A stretch of 42,612 nucleotides of DNA from Thiotrichaceae bacterium (GTDB taxonomy: Bacteria > Pseudomonadota > Gammaproteobacteria > Thiotrichales > Thiotrichaceae): positions 1 through 42,612 of the forward strand of contig JALXAX010000162.1 in the NCBI GenBank assembly GCA_026991755.1, given 5' to 3'. Of this stretch, positions 42,343 to 42,612 are shown in pieces. Position numbers and translations under genes: made by a program. Position 1 is the stretch's first letter. Each line of letters opens with the position of its first letter. The notes beneath the pieces were generated by a model. That model was not told where the DNA came from and ran no database searches. It worked only from the letters and a program-made list of their open reading frames with translations.

Positions 42343-42534
42343 TACATTTTTCTCCTTTTGTAAAATATAGATAACCCTATGCTTTCCAGAAAGAGTATAT
42401 TTAAGTGGCTGAATATTATTGAATTATTATTCAGAGCTTCCTCAAATAACCACTTTATTTATGAAAACTCACACAGTATTTTTTTAGGTTCATCCGTTAA
42501 GTGCGTACTTTTCTCAGACGCCTGAGCTAACAAA
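42343..42534. other. Upstream region of the PA14 gene
   Basis: A+T-rich, no gene. AAGGAGAAAAAT just before the PA14 start (minus strand) is its ribosome-binding site. The stretch TGAATATTATTGAATTATTATTCA at about 42411-42434 has dyad symmetry (in parts TGAATA and TATTCA) and could be an operator or promoter element. Confidence 0.4.
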
Positions 42535-42612
42535 ATGAGCGTGAACATGCCTAAATATGATCTTTGCTACCAAACAGAGATCACGGCATGTCCACGACCT
42601 TACTTTACCACG
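42535..42612 (+). CDS. Unidentified ORF running off the right edge
   Basis: From ATG 42535 the frame stays open for 26 codons to the window end, beginning MSVNMPKYDLCYQTE. I do not recognise the protein. ATG 42547 is an alternative start. The sequence before it (42481-42534) is unlike its surroundings and might be the end of an insertion sequence, but there is no repeat or partner end in view to prove this. Confidence 0.3.
   Translation, partial: MSVNMPKYDLCYQTEITACPRPYFTT

Noticed and set aside
1-42612. Retron, CBASS, Thoeris, BREX, prophage or integrase genes
   Set aside because: I looked through the translated frames for reverse transcriptase, cyclase, TIR, PglX/PglZ, phage structural and tyrosine recombinase signatures and saw none; defence content is limited to CRISPR, type I restriction, toxin-antitoxin pairs and the RhuM-Fic gene.

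Overview
The window is a chromosomal segment of an A+T-rich gammaproteobacterium. The evidence is gene order: rpoZ-spoT-ridA, rpsO-pnp, hemA-prfA-prmC facing away from a TPR lipoprotein-lolB-ispE-tRNA-Gln-prs-rplY-pth-ychF, plus rluB and mfd. These orders and the outer-membrane genes lolB and lpxL are typical of Gammaproteobacteria. The many short foldback elements and the palindromic repeats invading genes resemble sulfur-oxidising (Thiotrichales-like) or symbiotic lineages, but that placement is a guess.

Left edge (1-2230): the adaptation end of a CRISPR-Cas locus. An insertion sequence has cut off the N-terminus of cas1. Intact cas2 follows, then a five-repeat, four-spacer array. The 36-nt repeat ends in AATTTCTACTGTTGTAGAT, the Cas12a (type V-A) crRNA handle; any cas12a or cas4 gene would lie left of the window. 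A yefM-yoeB toxin-antitoxin pair sits right after the array.

Housekeeping block 1 (2230-14200): ridA, spoT (synthetase motifs look degenerate) and rpoZ on the minus strand, flanked by inverted copies of a dispersed repeat. Then hemH, an LpxL-type acyltransferase, an orphan lipoprotein, a membrane-anchored coiled-coil protein, rpsO, pnp and a type IV pilin. Housekeeping block 2 (14200-25130): prmC-prfA-hemA (minus) and the divergent TPR lipoprotein to ychF series. The TPR gene is bracketed by two elements with related GAGACC ends.

Defence island (25190-33040): one minus-strand cluster, hsdM, a GIY-YIG protein, hsdS, higB, higA, a RhuM-Fic/Doc fusion, then hsdR. hsdR is broken twice: a TGA where the helicase motif VI arginine is expected, and a frameshift further on. 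A palindromic repeat has entered hsdR, hsdM and the GIY-YIG gene and is read through in frame. The island sits between ychF and a decayed, direct-orientation copy of the ychF 3' end, which marks how it was gained.

Right part (33050-42612): rluB, an operon of three small heat-shock proteins with a sigma-32-like promoter, an orphan periplasmic PDZ protein, mfd, and a secreted protein made of two almost identical PA14-like modules. An unidentified ORF, perhaps another mobile element, runs off the right edge.

A cross-cutting observation: several intergenic elements (at 2227, 10343 and 17584) are complete foldback hairpins with different termini but the same apical AATAGC...GCTATT core, and the element after pnp carries two hairpins with complementary loops.
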